The notes under the pieces: model-generated
Told to the model about the DNA's origin: nothing
Database searches by the model: none
What the model saw: only the letters and a program-made list of their open reading frames with translations
Shown: positions 37,751 through 50,337 of the stretch, in pieces
How positions within the stretch are numbered: position 1 is the first letter of the stretch
Layout of the letters: every line of letters begins with the position of its first letter
Assembly (NCBI GenBank): GCA_019914945.1
Contig: CM034112.1
Span: 2,565,001 to 2,629,000, forward strand
From: Typha latifolia
Lineage: Eukaryota > Streptophyta > Magnoliopsida > Poales > Typhaceae
Reading direction: 5' to 3'
Length of the DNA: 64,000 nt
Position numbers and translations under genes: made by a program

Positions 37751-40102
37751 ACTTATGAAATAGACGGATCTAACCCCAGAAATATGGCTGACACGGGACC
37801 CGTGATTGATCCATACCCGATAAGAATAGTGACCCTTAACTATATATATGTTTTTCTCTTGTGTGTGTTAAATGCATTTTACCTTGTTTACTTGGCGTAA
37901 AATTATTTTACCTATATGTGTTTCATTTTTGTATCACTTGACCTCCTTTACTTATGACTAAAATAAAAATTATTAAAGTTTTTATCTCAACAGCCCTAAT
38001 TATTAAAATTTCTGTGTTATATTTTGTTAGCCAAACTGATTAGAGAAAATGGTCATGAGTTATATGCTTACTATGATTAATTTATATGCATATTTTTTTA
38101 TTAAAAAAATTATATGCTATTTTACTTAAGAATGATTGTTTTTTTTTTCACTGTTTGCATAAATTGATAATGTCGGTATGCACACTAATTTAATCTTCTT
38201 CTTCTACCATTATGAGAAGTGAGTTTAATCTCATTCTTTAGTTTATAAAAACTTAAGAAATGGCAAGAAAGGAGCCCATCAATTAATTATTTAAGTTCTA
38301 GGAGTGGGCTTTGTCAATTAGGACAGAAACTCTAATAATTTTATTAAATTATAAGTATAGGAGTTAAGTGATACAAAATAAAGTATAGGAGAGTAAAAGG
38401 CATATAATCTTCTTTTTTTTCTAATGTATACCCTTGTAAAATTTATTATTTAATATGTATACCCTTTTAGATATTTGTTTGTAATTATGTGTATCTCTTG
38501 AAGCACTTCCTTAATTAACTATAAAAAGGGAGATCTAAATACATCTGTTCTTGTTTATATACATTTTTTAGGTAAAGGTATCTATGCCTTTTTCATTTGT
38601 TAAATTACTAAGATTAACTTATATTTATATAAAATTAACTTAAAGGATATCTACATAAAATTTAGAAGGATATTCACACAAATAAAAAACTTTTGAAGGT
38701 AATCTAATGGTTTTGTGAGCTGTATACATGTCTCAACAAAAACTAATTAGGGAGCTAATCATAGGCATTACTTATGTTGATATATAACTAACTCTTGTAG
38801 TAGCTTCCAACTTTAGAATAATGGAGATCAATAATTGAAGCCAATGTGAACAAACATGATACACCTTGTCTTCTATAGTGGAAGTTGTTGTTCTTACGCT
38901 CAGATGACTGGGTTCTAACTGTTAACTCTACACCCGGAGTTCTCAGTTTCCCATCAAACAAATCCATGAACAATAGATTAGGTTGTTGATAGAGACTGCA
39001 ATTGGTCATCAGCTCCCATTAATTTGGGCGGTCTAATTGAAAATATCCTAAGATGCTTGTGAAGTAGTTCTCTTTTTACCAGTCTTTTTCGAATGTACTA
39101 ATGCATAGATCATGCGCATCAGTTTGCACTTTCTTAATTACTTCTTCTTTTTTTAGTTTTTATTTCTTTCTCTTTTCTTTTCTTGAAGTGGGAGCTTGTT
39201 AGATCGGTTAAGTGTGTTGGATTATGTGTGACTTGACTTGGGAACTTAGACCTAGAAGGAACGCGGAGAGGTCTTATTGAGTAAACGCTCTCTTGTGATA
39301 CGTACGTACGTTTGTTTTCTTGCAAAAGACTGATTCAAAACAAGGGTCTAGTCTCTGTAACAATGTTGAAAGACTTCCATCTTTCCAGTCGAAGATGATG
39401 TGAACGAAGTTTAATAATAGAAGTGTGTGGCATAACGCGAGATGATCGACATTAGCAGGGGAGTTGTTTGTTTTTTTAAGGTGTAAATGTGTGATGCTCT
39501 TATACTTGTTCCACAATGAAAGCACATAGTGAAATAGTGAATAGTGTATTATATTTCCGGTGCATTGAATAATGATGATGAGCAGTGGTTGCATTGGATT
39601 TTAAGGATAGTTAGGTAGAGAAAGTTATATAGGTTATATTAGTCCAACAAGGATGTGAAGGTGAGTGAACCACGGGAGAGGGAGAGAGGGATGGGACAAT
39701 GGAGTAGGGGAGGGGGCACACAATTGTAGGGCTTGAGGTGGCTCCATATATAGCAGGGGGGAAGCAAAGAGGGAGTTGGGGGGAATGGGTGATGGATAAC
39801 TATGAGACCATGTGTGGTGGGGCATGGCATGTCCCCATGATGAGACAACAACACAAAGGCCAGACCTACCTCCTCTTCCTCCCTCACCCCCTCCCCTAAC
39901 CCCACCCCCCACTGGCTTGCGACTAATAAGACTTGCACCACAAGGGTGTGGAAAAGATAAGAGGAGGGGAAAAATATAAGTTAAAAAATAAGTTGGAAGG
40001 TGAACCAAAGCAATGTAAAGCCTACCTAAAGAGATTATCCTGACTTGTGTCTCCGGCCGCTTGCTTGATGCTTGTGAATTTGTATGAACTATTGTTTATT
40101 CT

Positions 40103-40134
<32 letters not shown>

Positions 40135-40280
40135 TTGTGCTTGCGGGCTTAATACTTTGTTTCATCTGTAGGTCAAGTAAGGAGTTTGTATAGTTAATTA
40201 TTATTTTTTTCTTGTATCAAATGAACTTTTCTTTTGAAAAGATTTAAAGTAAGAAAGCATTCCCCTCTCTATCTTACTTT

Positions 40281-40310
40281 ACACCTCCCCACACCTCCCC
40301 ACACCTCCCC
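40281..40310. repeat. Three tandem copies of a 10-bp unit (ACACCTCCCC)
   Basis: Three perfect units followed by a decayed fourth; minisatellite-like. Confidence 0.85.
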
Positions 40311-41600
40311 ATACCTAGACCTACTACTATCTCTTGCCCTCCCATGTTAGTTACCAAAGGAATGACCATACCTAAATAATTTAGGGTTCTATTTTTTATT
40401 GGACCCAAATGTAGGAATCGAATTAATAATTATTGAAAGGCAGGGTGTAAAACATTAAAATGAACACATAATACATGGTGTGAAATGGAAAAGAAAAAAT
40501 ATTTGCGTTTCACTATTTGTGATTCGCAGAATTAAAAAGTATCGATAAACCATAAAAAAGTTCGCCGTACAAATTTATCATGTTACTAAAAAGATTATTT
40601 TTTTTTTTCATTTCAGTTTACATCTTGTCTTTTTAATATTTTTATTTGATTAAAAGATATAAGGATGGTCCATGGTGTTAATTTAATTTAAGAGAAGAAA
40701 AAAAAACGCATGACAGAATAGGGTGTGAAACGAAAAGTTCCAAAATTTAAAACCTTGGATTGCATGATTTGGTAGGTGTTGTAATCATTGTAGGGATCGA
40801 ATGATAAATTGCAGGTGCAACTAGATACGTTAGGTTTGAGTTCTGAATCCAATTTATGGTTAATTTGCTTCACAAAAATAAGAATACATTGTTGACCCAA
40901 TTGGAGATAAACTGGAGACGCCATTCCCAGGCCCAAATGTAGAGATCCCTAACTAAGAAAAAGGAATGGAAGCCTAGATTGAAGGATTAATAATTAAGTC
41001 AAAAAAAGTATGCAGCATTATTTGACCATGAGGGCCACCTTAGAGTCCCAATCAACATAACCCAAGTGAACCAAATGGATTACGAGTTGGGGATATATCC
41101 TCTCCCACCCAATCGAGAAATATTAAATTTTGGTGACCACCCTAGACCTATATAGACTAAACAAGCTTGACGTAAACTCCACTAGATTTTTGCTCTTTCT
41201 GCTATCGTCAAGTCGGATATTATCTAATTCCCTAATAACCCTTGGCGTCCTCTTAATCATAGACTTAAACTTCACATAATTAAACTTGAGCAGTAGTATT
41301 TTGCATCATATATGTTAGCACTATATATGTGCTGGCTTGTCCATGAACAATGCTCCATTTATTCATGGAAAGCAACAAATTAAGCCTATCTAAATGTAAG
41401 AAAAGGAAAAGGTAATTGTGAGATAAATGAGGCAATCTAAAGTACTCCTCAAAAGTAGGTACTCTCAAAGAGACTATTGAAAGAAGATTTTGGGACAGTG
41501 GGGGAGAGGAGAGGAGGGAGGTGAGGTCAGTTGAACTGTAGAAGAGGAAGAGGGGGGGAGTCTTTTTGCCAAACCTCCACTGTTTGCTACCTCACTTTAC

Positions 41601-41607
41601 ACCTACC
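41601..41607 (+). promoter_or_regulatory. AC element (ACCTACC) in the MYB promoter
   Basis: ACCTACC is the AC-I type site bound by R2R3-MYBs on phenylpropanoid promoters, here about 320 bp upstream of the MYB ATG. Confidence 0.45.
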
Positions 41608-41698
41608 TGAGGGTATTGGCACCACTGATGTTGTTCTGCCCCTTTTTAACTGGGAACAGGTGATGATGTCATGACTTGTGTTCTGGGCCCTTATACCC

Positions 41699-41701
<3 letters not shown>

Positions 41702-41752
<51 letters not shown>
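41702..41752. repeat. (CT)n microsatellite in the MYB promoter
   Basis: About 25 CT units, roughly 80 bp upstream of the TATA box. Confidence 0.95.
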
Positions 41753-41756
<4 letters not shown>

Positions 41757-41831
41757 TTTTTCTCACCAACTCGCGTCTAGAAGACCTCTCTCTTCCTAAC
41801 CCTATTCAGTTCTTGGGCCGAGTCAAACGCC

Positions 41832-41838
41832 TATAAAT
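41832..41838 (+). promoter_or_regulatory. TATA box of the MYB gene
   Basis: TATAAAT 85 bp upstream of the ATG, giving a leader of about 55-60 nt. Confidence 0.7.
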
Positions 41839-41922
41839 CTCCACCCCTCGACCTCACAACTCCCTCTTGGGGGGAGATTGAAGAGAGAAGAGAGAAGAGA
41901 TTAAAATAAGGGGGGTGGGGAT

Positions 41923-42773
41923 ATGGGGAGATCTCCGTGTTGTGAGAAGGCGCACACGAACAAGGGGGCGTGGACAAAGGAGGAAGACGACCGCCTCGTG
42001 GCGTACATCCGGGCGCACGGGGAGGGGTGCTGGAGGTCGCTGCCGAAGGCGGCGGGACTGCTCCGCTGCGGGAAGAGCTGCCGCCTCCGGTGGATCAACT
42101 ACCTCCGGCCCGACCTGAAGCGCGGGAACTTCACCGAGGAGGAGGACGAGCTCATCATCAAGCTCCACAGCCTCTTAGGCAATAAGTAAGTAGTACTAAC
42201 TACTGCTATTAATAGTAATAGTAAGAAGAAGAGGAAGAAGAATCAGATCGCTCTCGATCTCCTTCTGATATAATTTCAACAAACGAACGCAGATGGTCTC
42301 TGATAGCCGGGAGGCTACCGGGAAGGACGGACAATGAGATAAAGAATTACTGGAACACGCACATAAGAAGGAAGCTGTTAAGCCGGGGGGTCGATCCGGT
42401 GACCCACCGGTCGATCAACGACCGCACCGCCAAGAACGTGACTATATCGTTCGAGACGAAAGAGGAGAAGGACACGGGCTTTGGGAGCGAGGAGGAGATG
42501 AAGAAGAGTAACAGCAGCAGCAGCAGCAGCAGCGAGGAGTACTTGACATGGGGAGGAGAGCAGAAGCAGGTCAAGTGCCCGGACCTCAATTTGGAGCTTT
42601 GTATAAGCCCACCCTCACAGGAAGAGCCCCTGAAGCCCGTGAAGCGAGAAGGAGGGGGCCTTTGCTTCAGATGCAGCTTGGGCTTGCAGAAGAGCAATGA
42701 GTGCAAGTGCAATGACTTCCTTGGCCTCACCACTGGGTTGTTGTTGGACTATAGAAGCATTCAGATGAAGTAA
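41923..42773 (+). CDS. MYB4-like: R2R3-MYB transcription factor, subgroup 4 repressor (MYB4/MYB32/MYB308-like)
   Basis: Nuclear repressor of phenylpropanoid/lignin genes by family knowledge. Two exons (41923-42185, 42293-42773) give 247 aa. The intron after LLGN is the conserved one; the first intron common in other R2R3-MYBs is absent. R2 and R3 cover about 14-61 and 67-112. R3 carries a full bHLH-interaction signature ([DE]Lx2[RK]x3Lx6Lx3R) starting in [11 protein letters not shown]. All four subgroup-4 motifs are present: C1 [12 protein letters not shown] (116-127), the EAR repressor motif [12 protein letters not shown] (184-195), the Cys motif CFRCSLG...CKC, and the C-terminal [14 protein letters not shown]...MK. 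A Ser7 run lies at 162-168. The exon-1 sequence is very GC-rich compared with its surroundings. Confidence 0.96.
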
Positions 42774-44207
42774 ATTTAAACAAAAAAAAAGGACTCCTTT
42801 TCTTAGTACTAGCCTAGATTTGTAATCAGAGATCGAGATTTCTAATTTCTCTTCTTTCCTTTCCATTTTATGTAATTTTTGTTAACATATATATGATACT
42901 TGATGGGTATAAATCGTCAGAAAACAAAAAGAAAAAAGGCAGAGCCATGGATGGATGTGTAGAATTTCTTTCTTGGCTCAGTTGGTTTATTAAAACTACA
43001 AAGTACATGAAACGGTGGGAAGAAAAACCCATGGTCACAGTGAGGTCTTTCAGTTATTTAATGTGGGTCATGTTTGGTGAGGTTTGTTGGGGAAATGGTT
43101 TTCCACCCAACTCCTTCCTAGTTGTTGCAATTGCATAGCAAGTGCAGTGTCCATGGATGGATGGATGGACCCCAGGGCTCATTTAATGCATGTGGGTTTG
43201 TGGATAAGAGGTGAGCGGAGGAGGAGGAGGAGGAGGGAGGTGAGGAAGAACTAAGAAGGGTAGGTAAGCAAATATTCCTAATATAAAAAATAAAATAAAA
43301 AAGAATGAAGAAAGAGAGAGAAGGAAAGAGGGGGAGGGGGGCTTTATCCTTTGTATACTCTTCGTTGGGACCAAAGATGAATAATAATAATAATACAATA
43401 GCAATCAGAGGACAAATCCAGTGCATTGTTCCTTGTTTTCTCCTTGGCAGATTGTCTGTACCTGCCACATAATTGTTGCAGGTTTGCTTGTTCTCTTCAT
43501 TCTTTTATTATCTCCAGAGGAGATTAAAAAAAGAGATAATGATAATAATAAATGGAACAGAGAGGAGGTTGTCCATGTCAGCTCCTGGAGCTGGTTCCTC
43601 AAAATGGACAATATAATGACAACATGAAGTTAGGAGCAAGTAAAAAGAGAGGGTTTGATAATTGCAAGTTGTGAGGCTATTTCTCTTCTTGCTCTGATCT
43701 ACTCAGCTGGCACTGCTGTAGCTCCAGGTTCTACCGAAACAAAATAAGTTTTCTTTTTTAACTCATCGATTACTCTAAAAGTTTAACTCATAGTTTTTAA
43801 TCCCCCTAAAGAAAAACTCTATTACAAAACAAGTCTGAACTGAAATTGATTGAAATATTTTAATTCTTAACCAAATTGAATTTGAAACTGAAACTAAAAA
43901 TTTGAACTGTCCTTTTTGACAAAAATTGCATTACAAATTGCGAATAAGCCATGCTACATCTTATATAGCAATATAGAGTACAAGCTAACTACTGAACCAC
44001 CTTTGCTTCCCTACTTATATAAGGAAAGAGATCTAATACCTTTCCCTTACTTTCTCACTCACTTTTTTTTATCTTGATTTAATTGCAAGGCAAAATATAC
44101 TTCGCTAATTACCCCCTCCCACGTGTAGATCTCCAACAACAATTTCCACTTATCATACCAGAAATTAAGGTAGGTGATGTTAACCCCCATCGGTTTTCTA
44201 ACCAAAT

Positions 44208-44209
44208 TT

Positions 44210-44239
<30 letters not shown>
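44208..44239. repeat. (TTC)n microsatellite
   Basis: About 10 uninterrupted TTC units in intergenic DNA. Confidence 0.9.
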
Positions 44240-44240
<1 letters not shown>

Positions 44241-45171
44241 TCACATGCTCATCGCTTCCACGTTGACATCCCTTTCATGCGTATAATGTAATACACACCG
44301 ACGACTATTATAATCCTAGGCTCATTATTTAACTGTTTGGCGAAGCTTTCAGTGATCAAGCTAACCTCTCTTTTGTTTAAGAGAAAATTATGAATAACAG
44401 CCCATTTAGTCATTAAACTAAGTACATTTTCACTGGGCATTCATAAACTATAACGAGACCAAAATTGAGGATGTAAAATACCAAATTTTTTTAGAAAAAT
44501 CCCTTAATAATGTGATGAGTTGTGGTTGTGGAGGACAAGGAGGTGGTTGTGTTGACTGTTGAGAGGTAGAGTTGTAGAGACAAAGAGGTAAGCAGCACTT
44601 GAGTCCCAAAGTGAAAGATCCAAAAAGAAAAAGGGGTCCCTTTTCTTAGCATCCACCTACCTACTCATCATCAAGTCTCTTACCACTTTTTATTTGCAGG
44701 TTAGGTAGGCCTAAGAAGCTTCCAACTTACCCACCACCCCCAAGTGAAAATAAATAAAAAATTAATTAAAAAGGAAGGCTGCTTAGAATCTTATTATATA
44801 CTAATCTTACTCTTAGTCTACTTGTATTTCCTTAAAAGTGGCTTTGAACTGGACACCTGCCTTGTCTTACCCCTTTTTATTATGAAATACACCTCAGTTT
44901 ATTTATTCTACTTCTCTCTCTTAGATTTATGTTACTGAATATATTTAATTGTTAGAGTTTTGTTTTTCTGTTTTTTGTTCAGAGGATTTATTCATTGTAA
45001 ATTTCAAAATTTGGGATTCTGACTTCTTCCCACTTTCTCTCTCACGTGTTTGGAAAAAAAATATTCATTTTTTAAAATTCCTCTATTTTTGATCTTTGAT
45101 TGTAAAAATTAAATATAGAATTGACTTACTTATCAAAGAAAGTGTTCGTCTTTCAAAGTTTATCATTTTAT

Positions 45172-45437
45172 TGTGTTTGAACGAAGAAAGTGGAGTGGAA
45201 AATGAGTTCTCCACTTTCTTAAAATCATCAAACCGTTCTCATTTCATTTTCTATCCTAAAAGAAAAAAGTGATATTTTCTATATTTTTATATACTGCATG
45301 CAACCATTAATTACAATAATTACTTATTTTTATTTTTTACCAAATATTAATAAGCTATAATTACTTATTAGCAATTATTTCATTAGAAACTTTTGCCACT
45401 TTCTTTCCTTTCACTTCTCATCAACCAAACACCTAAT
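45172..45437. mobile_element. Probable short inverted-repeat (MITE-like) element
   Basis: The left end reads TGTTTGAACGAAGAAAGTGG. The right end on the minus strand reads TGTTTGGTTGATGAGAAGTG and continues into AAAGAAAGTGG. The AT-rich interior is about 200 bp with no ORF. Confidence 0.4.
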
Positions 45438-45720
45438 TCTAACCCAAAGTGCATGGTAATTTACTTTAGTGTATCATTTTTAAATTACAACAAGATTAAA
45501 TATTTTATAAATTTTCTTTAAAAAAATTAAGGAACAAATCTAAATGGTGGATTCGGTTTGGGCTAACCTATGTGGATCAGTTCGAATGCACCAAGCATCG
45601 CTCTAGCGTATTCGATGATTTCAATAGCTTCAAAAATAAAATATAAGATTTGTAAATTTTGACCTTGTCAGATGCATATAATCGATGTGTTGGCATGTAT
45701 TCAACAGTACACCCAGATTG

Positions 45721-45910
45721 TCCCGTCTTAAGTCTCAAATAGATATCTAACTTGGGGGGATCTTAGCAGTGAATAAGATGGGTCACACAACTTGTAATAA
45801 GACATTCGCTTATTGGCCCGTCTTAAGTCTCAAATAGATATCTAACTGGAGGGGGGGACCCTAGCAGTGAATAAGATGGGTTACACAACTTGTAATAAGA
45901 CATTCGCTTT
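45721..45910. repeat. Tandem duplication, two ~95-bp units
   Basis: Unit 1 (45721-45812) and unit 2 (45817-45910) share CGTCTTAAGTCTCAAATAGA, TATCTAACT, TAGCAGTGAATAAGATGGGT and ACACAACTTGTAATAAGACA. They differ mainly in the central G-run. Confidence 0.9.
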
Positions 45911-46430
45911 ATATTCCCATAGTTATCAGTATAATTCCAAAAATTATCTGAACCAGCAAAATAGTTATTCTTAGCCCTACCAGTAACCTCCATGATTCAG
46001 ACTTCAGACCCATAAAGTTTAAACCCATCCAACATTAGTTATCTAATATATATTCTCAAATGTTGGGATGTAATATTACACAAATAATTGCAAAGATAAA
46101 TAATACACTGGAATTTTCTTTTAATCCGTTGACTTGGAATAAGTCAACTCCGACATGAATTATTGTCAGTGGAGGATCCCATCAATCACTTGGAAGACAT
46201 GCATTATTTTCTGTGCAAGACTTTTGTAACACATTTTTTCTTGGTAGGAATTCTTTTCCTACATGCATGCTTGGAAGAATCAAACTCATAAAAAAAGTAC
46301 CAACTTTAGAAAAATCAAATGATATGAAGTTTGAGGTGGTGGAAATTAAAAATAGGAAAATTATGAATGAATGGTTCATTATGAATCACTTCAACCATGG
46401 AGGATCATATGAACACATTTATTGTGAGCG

Positions 46431-46432
<2 letters not shown>

Positions 46433-46482
<50 letters not shown>
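46433..46482. repeat. (AT)n microsatellite
   Basis: About 25 AT units. Confidence 0.95.
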
Positions 46483-46484
<2 letters not shown>

Positions 46485-47863
46485 TAGAAGTTGACATGAC
46501 ATGGTACAACTTGCATGGTACCATATCCATTCTTGCCCTTAAGGGCATTCTAAATTTAATAAAAAAGAAGTCTCATCCATGCAATTTAATGGATTCTAGT
46601 TGAGCTTGACACACCCAAATCCATATTAGGCCCAGCTCTATGCAGTAGGTCAAAAGCACTAAATAAGATGGAAGGAGAGGTGTCCTAGTCTCACTTCACT
46701 TTAATTAATGGAATTAATTGCAAATTTACTAGGTAAATTGCCATTCATTCTTTGAGAGATAATAGAAATTTATAGCATTCTAATCAAATTATAATCATCT
46801 CACCGAAGATAGTCAAACTCTCAACCTCTGGACACCGGTAAGTAAATCACCTAGAAGAAATAAAATTAAGTAAAAAAGATTGGGTCTATTATCCTCTCCA
46901 TTACCCTCTAAATTTCTAAAATATGGTAAATTAACATACTAAAAGATGCAGGATAACTTGAGCTCGCATCTTATCTGATCTATTTGTAAATTAAAAAATA
47001 TATACATCCCTCCTAATTTAATCCATATGATTTATATTTAATAATACTGCATATATCTTGCTATTTTAGAATGCCTTCTACTTATTTCTAAAATCACTTT
47101 CCTCTGGTATACTTCAAAATAATATCAAACTAGTCTATATTTTTATAATTAAAGTGACACTATTAACTTTTCATCCAAACAAATAGAGCGCGCCAAAAAA
47201 TTTTAAAAATTAAATGGCAAGCTGATTTTCCTCTATTTTTATTTTTTTATAGACAAAATATCCTTCTCTTATATAAGCATTTATTTCTCTTTAAAGAATA
47301 CCCACATATTTTCTTCTCTTACTTTCTAGATTGTGCTAACTATATAATAAATTTTATTAAATCTGAATTTTTATGAAGTTTAATAGTTATATCACATCTA
47401 GGAATAAGACATAAAATGAGGCTAAAAAATCTATTTATTTTACCTAATAAGCGCAACAGATACATTTTGGTTATTTGAGTGCGCTCCACTAACTTTGATA
47501 GAAAAATTAACAGTTTTAATTTAGTCGTAAGTACATGAACTGTTTTAAGACATTTATATAAAGTTAAAATAATTTTAAACATAAATATAAAAGATAAAAT
47601 ATATTTAACCCTTTCAAATAATATATTATAATAGCGAGTATTTAAACTCAGAATACATCGTGAGTTACTTTAACCATCCGAGCACTATCTGGTTGATAAA
47701 AGAAAAAATGATGTTTAACTTAATATTGGTAAATAAAAAAATAATAAATTTATTAAAACATAGACGAGTACTTTGACCATGCAAATCTCCATGTTGGTCA
47801 CATTTAACATTGTAAAGAGAAGAATAGCTTTCACCTTTTTAGGTGCTTCTCTTTTTAAGTGGG

Positions 47864-48014
47864 CACGTGTGGGCCACGTGTTATACCAAGTTCTCCACCC
47901 TTTCCTCACGTGTCGTGGTTGGGAAATCTCTCTTTTGGGCCGGGCCCGCAACTCTAAAGTCATGCACGAACCAATAGGTTGCATACATATAGATAAATAT
48001 GGTAGTGGGCCCAC
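47864..48014. promoter_or_regulatory. Orphan cluster of three G-boxes plus site II / TCP motifs
   Basis: CACGTG at 47864-47869, 47875-47880 and 47907-47912, with GTGGGCC between the first two. TGGGCCGGGCCCG starts at 47936, and the perfect palindrome GTGGGCCCAC is at 48005-48014, the consensus for TCP factors. No gene start was recognised within 5 kb on either side. Confidence 0.5.
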
Positions 48015-48129
48015 CACATTATACTTTTCCCACCACTAATATTTTGATGCCTTTCAAGTAATCCTGGAGTATTAGATGTAGCTTTATTTTTTGGTGATTT
48101 TTTTAATATTTAAAAAATAATAATTATAC

Positions 48130-48560
48130 TAGACCTTTTGAATTGAATGTCCATTTCAATACGATGCTCGTCACTTGCCGTGCCAATAGTGGCACAACAC
48201 CTAACACAAGGTGTGCCAATGACATACCTCATATCGATTATATGTCGACTGGCATGAGTTACGTGTGCAGTTCAAAACGTACTTTGTTGATTCGAAATGA
48301 ATCTATTAGAGTGGTAAATTTAAAATATTTTATGAGACCTTATTTTTATTATATATATAAATATTATTTGTCTCGTGAAGCCTAAATCCTTTTATTTTCT
48401 TAATTAAATATTAACGTATCGAAGACTTAAAAACATCTTTAAATACACTAAAAAATTATTAAAAATATGCCAAATGTGTGTCATTAGCACGAAGGGGTGT
48501 GCCGATCAAGAATCGACACGACTATCATTGGTCCATTTTACCGTAGAAGGATACGATCAT
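48130..48560. repeat. Degenerate GTGCCA/GTGCCG-rich repeat
   Basis: Words such as TGCCGTGCCAATAGTGGCAC, GGTGTGCCAATGACA, GTCGACTGGCATGAG and GTGTGCCGATCAAGAATCGA recur in both orientations, like the decayed arms of an inverted-repeat element. Confidence 0.3.
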
Positions 48561-50337
48561 ACTAATATTAATGCATCGAAAAGTCTTTGCGTTGCACCCC
48601 TTCTCTTTTTTTTTTCACTAAAACAATTATAGAAAACCTCAAAATGCTCTTTCTCATAGTAATTAATTGAGTTGCTTTATTAACAATAACTTATAATGTC
48701 ACACGATCAATATTAGGTTCTGGACTATTTCACTCTTATTTTAGAAAAATAAAATTGAGAAGAGTTGAGGGTAAAATAGCTATTTTGAGAAGTGCTCTAT
48801 AAATTAAGGGATCAATATGTATCTAAAAGAAAATGATGAGCAAGATGTACGTAGAAATTGACAATAGTTCTTCACAATTTCTTCTAAGTTTATTATTTTT
48901 AAGCATTTTTTTAGATGTATACATTTCTAAAGTTGTTAACCAAATTCTATATTTAGGTGTATACTCTTCAAAACCAATGATTTTTACCCCAATACTCTTC
49001 AAATTATAAACTAAAACATTAATAATGTAACATTAGAAATCACATAAATACACTTAAGTCTTGTATACAAAGTTAAAAATAAGACTACTCTTCATGATTA
49101 ATTTTTGAGAAGACTACAAACAAATAAGAGATTTAAGAATAGTATGCTTACAAAACTTAATAAAAACAAATTTTAGTTTTATATAATTAAATAGAGATTA
49201 ACTAGTCATCTAATATGGTGTCCAAAGATTATATCATTACCGAATTAAAAAAACTACTAGCTATCCTCGCTAAGTCAACTCGCATGGTTTTAAAGTTGAA
49301 GAGGAGACTTCAAGACAATCACATTAGGATCAAGATTCCGAATCTTTATAGATCTTCCCTATTCACGAATTCTTTTGGTCCCTCATCTATATATATATAT
49401 ATAAATATATAAGCTATTAAAACATAGTTCGATTTATTCAAAGAGAATAAATTATTGGAATAAGTTATTAGTAATAGTGAATAACTGCTACTCTTTTTTC
49501 TTGGTTGGGATATTTCTTGACCATGATAATCTCCGACTCCGGGAGCTTCTACTACGCAATCATTGTGACATTTTAGTGAGTTGACTTAATTCCCACCCTT
49601 TACTTAGCTTTCCTAGTAATCTAATGGAATACTTAATATACTTTTTCACTCTCTCTTTTAATATAATATATATAGCTTTTTCTTATAAAAACAACGTAAA
49701 GTATTTGGGTCTGTCTTATTCCATCCGTCAATTATTCTGAGAATTATCCTTATAATATCATAGGAGCAGAAATATACTTTATTTTACGCAAAATAAAAAT
49801 AAAAAAAAGGCCGAATAATTGTATCCAATTAAAGGCTATTGAGTGACCTCAACTTCCACTAATTAAAATAGCCGAGATTGCCTACTTTTATTGACCTTTC
49901 TAAGCTTTAGTTATGAGTTATTTAGTCTAAGGTAACCAAATTAGTACTGCAGCTTTGAGGAGTAGTGCATCAACTAAGTATTTGTTTAAGAAAATAATAA
50001 ACTAAGGTAGTATGGCTCACGCTATAATGTGATGTTTCTTTCCGTGTTAGGAATGGTTTTAGATAAACTAAGATAGTATTTATTAGTCTAATTTTCTTTT
50101 TAGAACAATATTAGTCAACTTCTCTTGATGCAAGTTTTAAATAGGTTAGCTCCCCTTTGTTAGGGTATAAACTCCGCTTTATCCTAGAATAATGCTGCCA
50201 AATGGGTGTTATCTCGATGATAAACTATGACTATCTCTTTTTTTTAATCTTATCTTTTAAGATAGGATAAGAAAATTGAGATAATCTTGTGATTTATCAT
50301 ATTTTGATAAATAGTTATTTTGCCTCATCTCAACTCA

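Larger units (their letters stand above)
37500..41922. other. Divergent intergenic region, TPR gene / MYB gene
   Basis: About 4.4 kb. 37500-37760 is the TPR leader and promoter with MSA sites. 37800-39600 is AT-rich with no gene. 39634-40010 is a G-rich (C-rich on the minus strand) block with a TATATA word. 40281-40310 is a tandem 10-mer. 41580-41922 is the MYB promoter and leader. Confidence 0.55.

Noticed and set aside
39634..40008. 124-codon minus-strand ORF
   Set aside because: Pro/His/Ser-rich low-complexity translation without domains; treated only as a composition anomaly.
47773..48039. 88-codon plus-strand ORF overlapping the G-box cluster
   Set aside because: No recognisable domain, and its body is the regulatory-motif cluster itself.
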